The position numbers and the translations under genes are program-made. This document shows, in pieces, positions 30,424 to 32,264 of a stretch of DNA of 32,264 bases. The stretch's first letter is position 1. Every line of letters begins with the position of its first letter. The notes under the pieces are model-generated. The model saw only the letters and a list, made by a program, of their open reading frames with translations. It ran no database searches and was not told where the DNA came from. This DNA comes from an uncultured Planctomycetaceae bacterium (GTDB lineage Bacteria; Planctomycetota; Planctomycetia; Pirellulales; Pirellulaceae): the NCBI GenBank assembly GCA_903863885.1, contig CAIPEB010000279.1:1-32264 (forward strand). Direction: 5' to 3'.

Positions 30424-31524
30424 TCATTTTCCTTCGCCTTGTTTTTTTTGACCGCGTGACAACCATCGTGACAACTGCACAACGACCGCCAGCAGGCCGA
30501 TGCCGGCCAATGCCGTCTTCGCCTGTTCCAGGGGAGTCTTTCCCGCGTACTGCAGCAATTGCTGATTTGCGGACGGGGAGAGATCGACGCGCGGAGCCGC
30601 AAACGGTCCGTGGGATAATGTCGTTTGCGTGGCGGCCAGCGTCGACTCCACGGCCGGCAGCGTGCTGTCCGACGCGAAATCAGGAGGATCGGCTGCGTCC
30701 AGGGGCGGAGGAGGAAGCGGTGCCGTCGAGTCGTTGGGGACTTCATTCGGCGCCGTTGCGGGACTCGCGGGCATCTGTCGGTTCGGGCCCGCAACATCCG
30801 GCCACAGAGGCTGGAGAAACGTGCGTACCCGGCCGCAGTGACTGCCCGAAGTCGTCCCGCCGCTCGAACCAAACAGAACCCCGGCCAGTTCTCCACGCTC
30901 GTTGAACATGGGTCCCCCCGAGTCTCCCTGGCGCGCGGAAGCGGAAACCTCGATCATCTCGTAGGGCATGTTCGGCCCGGGCGCGACGTATTGCGTGCAT
31001 CGCCCCGATGCTGCCCGATAGTTGCCGGGGCCGTATCCGGCAATGGTCATCGCATCGCCGGGGCGCGGCGGCAGCGCTGCCAGCGCGACCGGCTGCACCC
31101 GAGGACGCCATATCAATAACGCCGCAAGGTCCCATTGATCGTCGAGTTTCAAAACCTGCGCCGCACTTTGATACCCGTCTGGAAAAATGACGGAAATCGG
31201 CCCGCTCGCGTCTCGCACGACGTGCCAATTGGTCAGGACCATACCGTGCTGTTCGCTTACTGCGACCAGTGTTCCCGAGCCTTGCGCGAGAGAATTGCGC
31301 TCGGTTGCTACAATCCGCGCAACGGCCGGGTGCGGGGTGCTGGATTGTGAACCGAAACTCGAAAGCCACGACGGAATCAGGGGCGGAGCCGCGGCGACTG
31401 TCTGCGCAGCGCAAAGACCCAGGACGGCGATGATCGCGCAATGCAACGGAGCGGCGCGAGCAGCGCTGCCCGGAACGCGTGCCCCCGGCTCGAAGGCGCA
31501 ACACGTTGAGCGCAAATACGACAT
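30424..31524 (-). CDS. Membrane-anchored trypsin-like serine protease
   Basis: A 366-residue protein. Residues 1-46 are a long signal sequence with hydrophobic core (about 29-45) ending VAAA. The protease domain (about 65-225) has the full chymotrypsin-fold triad: H101 in VLTNWHVV, D132 in QWDLAALLI and S202 in ARQGDSGGP. Residues about 240-290 are a Pro/Ala/Ser-rich linker, and a membrane helix at about 336-352 (ALAGIGLLAVVVQL) followed by a basic tail anchors the protein. There is no PDZ domain, unlike HtrA/Deg. Codons near the 3' end include a run of eight A residues that could permit slippage. It follows a 44-residue gene by 5 bases on the same strand, so translation is probably coupled. 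Confidence 0.88.
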   Translation of the reverse strand: MSYLRSTCCAFEPGARVPGSAARAAPLHCAIIAVLGLCAAQTVAAAPPLIPSWLSSFGSQSSTPHPAVARIVATERNSLAQGSGTLVAVSEQHGMVLTNWHVVRDASGPISVIFPDGYQSAAQVLKLDDQWDLAALLIWRPRVQPVALAALPPRPGDAMTIAGYGPGNYRAASGRCTQYVAPGPNMPYEMIEVSASARQGDSGGPMFNERGELAGVLFGSSGGTTSGSHCGRVRTFLQPLWPDVAGPNRQMPASPATAPNEVPNDSTAPLPPPPLDAADPPDFASDSTLPAVESTLAATQTTLSHGPFAAPRVDLSPSANQQLLQYAGKTPLEQAKTALAGIGLLAVVVQLSRWLSRGQKKQGEGK

Positions 31525-31529
31525 GATTG

Positions 31530-31664
31530 CTACTTGGACTTCACACGCCGCATTTCTTCATTTCGCCGGATCATCTCCAGCAATTGCCTGCGCAACTGTG
31601 CCTGGTCGTTCACCGTGGCTGTCTCGTCGGGCGATTGCGGCTTTTCCTGTTTCAGGCAATTCAT
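31530..31664 (-). CDS. 44-residue protein upstream of the protease
   Basis: The ATG at 31664 has a strong GGAGGGG ribosome-binding site 7 bases upstream. The peptide has an N-terminal MNCLKQEK, a short Pro/Ser/Asp/Glu-rich section and an amphipathic, basic helix QLRRQLLEMIRRNEEMRRVKSK. No signal peptide or known domain. It ends 5 bases before the protease start, so the two form a tight pair. It may be a regulatory leader peptide or a small partner protein. Small size limits certainty, but start-site quality and position argue that it is translated. Confidence 0.65.
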   Translation of the reverse strand: MNCLKQEKPQSPDETATVNDQAQLRRQLLEMIRRNEEMRRVKSK

Positions 31665-32153
31665 CAAGGTTCCCCTCCGCGGCCGAATCCTGCGGCCCCT
31701 GTGAACGACCTCCGGGGAACTCCGTCCCATCATGTCGCGGGATCCATCCTGGACGCCGGCCCGAGCCTGGACGTCAACTGCTGACATCGACCACTCGCCG
31801 CCCCGCACTGCACCCCGATTCGATCCGCCGGATGGTTTTCCGCAAATAGGAAAATCAATTCCATCGTTGCAAACCAACCTGCGACGACAGCACCCACAAG
31901 TGCTGGCAATGCCGGCACTCATAGAACATGCCCCGACTCGCGGCCGATCGCCGACGACACGACGCCGCCAATACCCCCGCACGGACGAAACGCCGACTGC
32001 GAAAGGCGGTTGGGGGTATCGCGATTCAGAAATGGGACCGGCAGGGTCCAGCCGAACGGGGCGATAGCACACCCCCAAGAAACGACAACGCCGATTGTCG
32101 TAAAGTGTTCAGCATCAACACACTAGACGACAATCGGCGGTATCTGGCGGAAG
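31665..32153. other. Spacer between tRNA-Gln and the protease operon
   Basis: About 490 bases with no supported gene. An extended minus-strand open frame continuous with the 44-residue gene (to 32078) has no protein-like sequence before the SD-preceded ATG. The strong hairpin 32089-32139 is annotated separately. No clear promoter for the protease pair was found. Confidence 0.5.
32089..32139 (-). terminator. Strong hairpin downstream of tRNA-Gln
   Basis: A perfect 13-bp stem (32089-32101 with 32127-32139) with a partly paired apical region (GTGTT/AACAC at 32105-32109/32117-32121). Read on the minus strand it lies 15 bases past the tRNA 3' end and is followed by a T-rich TTGTCGTTTCTTGG stretch, fitting an intrinsic terminator. 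A short CGACAA/TTGTCG pairing (32083-32088/32095-32100) offers an alternative fold. Confidence 0.65.
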
Positions 32154-32224
32154 CTGGCCCTCAGGGATTTGAACCCCAACTAACTGATCCAGAGTCAGTC
32201 GTGCTACCGTTACACCAAGGGCCA
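32154..32224 (-). tRNA. tRNA-Gln (anticodon CTG)
   Basis: The minus strand folds as a full cloverleaf: acceptor TGGCCCT / AGGGCCA (perfect 7 bp), a short D arm with AACGGTAG, anticodon arm ACTGA-CTCTGGA-TCAGT with anticodon CTG reading CAG, variable region TAGT, and T arm TGGGG-TTCAAAT-CCCTG containing two G-U pairs. Discriminator base G at 32154; CCA is not encoded and must be added by the tRNA nucleotidyltransferase. A strong hairpin follows. The 40 bases left upstream in the window show no clear promoter. Confidence 0.93.
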
Positions 32225-32264
32225 ATCAGTATCTGAGAACTTACGTGCTTTTAAAGCCTTGGTC

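Noticed and set aside
31855-31929. A minus-strand 24-codon frame encoding MFYECRHCQHLWVL...
   Set aside because: It resembles half a zinc ribbon, but is too short, has no clear ribosome-binding site and lacks a second CxxC; perhaps chance or a remnant.

Overview
The window reads as chromosomal DNA of a GC-rich, Gram-negative-type bacterium, most probably a planctomycete. This is inferred from the style of the proteins: a short lipoprotein with a D-P-Y-x-D-N-E-L-G-P / V-V-G-G-R-P-R-D motif, a secreted P-V-V-T-A-Y-A-P repeat protein, a TatC with a large periplasmic insert, many small SD-preceded proteins without familiar domains, and frequent GTG starts. Genes are loosely packed and often separated by hairpin-rich spacers. 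I see no rRNA, CRISPR array, transposase, integrase or phage gene.

Layout. 1-494 (-): 5' part of an S4-domain pseudouridine synthase. 865-1113 (+): small lipoprotein. 1133-2104 (-): mannose-6-phosphate isomerase. 2105-2363: a highly structured divergent spacer leading into tatC (2364-3380 +). 3510-3857 (-): P-II protein. 3858-4926: about 1 kb without a gene, ending in a tRNA-like, pairing-rich leader before a beta-barrel porin (4927-6291 +). 6391-13779 (-): a housekeeping run transcribed polA > coaE > rho > ribH > nusB > ftsY. 14300-17021 (+): membrane-anchored coiled-coil protein, 95-aa protein and an EboB/TatD-like hydrolase. 17059-20083 (-): serC then serA, the first two dedicated serine-biosynthesis steps in pathway-reverse order. 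20364-21086 (-): TPR lipoprotein. 21946-24183 (-): secreted acetyl-xylan-esterase-like hydrolase, divergent from a tail-anchored zinc-ribbon protein (24313-24852 +). 24864-27329 (-): comEC. 27620-29609 (+): sugar isomerase plus Gfo/Idh/MocA oxidoreductase pair. 29863-30366 (+): secreted repeat protein. 30424-31664 (-): 44-aa protein and membrane-anchored trypsin-like protease. 32154-32224 (-): tRNA-Gln(CTG) with a strong downstream hairpin.

Most of the protein set is standard core metabolism and information processing. The most unusual signals are in non-coding DNA and in altered catalytic residues. (1) The tatC leader has a good promoter, five consecutive hairpins, one mutually exclusive long-range pairing, and a perfect 7-nt complement of the tatC ribosome-binding site, which would close a multi-arm junction. 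This looks like an undescribed cis-regulatory RNA. (2) The coiled-coil gene has a TTGACA/TACACT promoter and a leader that can form a three-way junction held by a perfect 11-bp stem. (3) DNA polymerase I keeps its 5' nuclease and polymerase motifs but has lost three of four metal ligands of the proofreading exonuclease. (4) The P-II protein has Phe at the uridylylation position 51.

All assignments come from reading sequence and family knowledge. No database search or folding program was run. Start codons were moved inward where a better ribosome-binding site or family length supported it.
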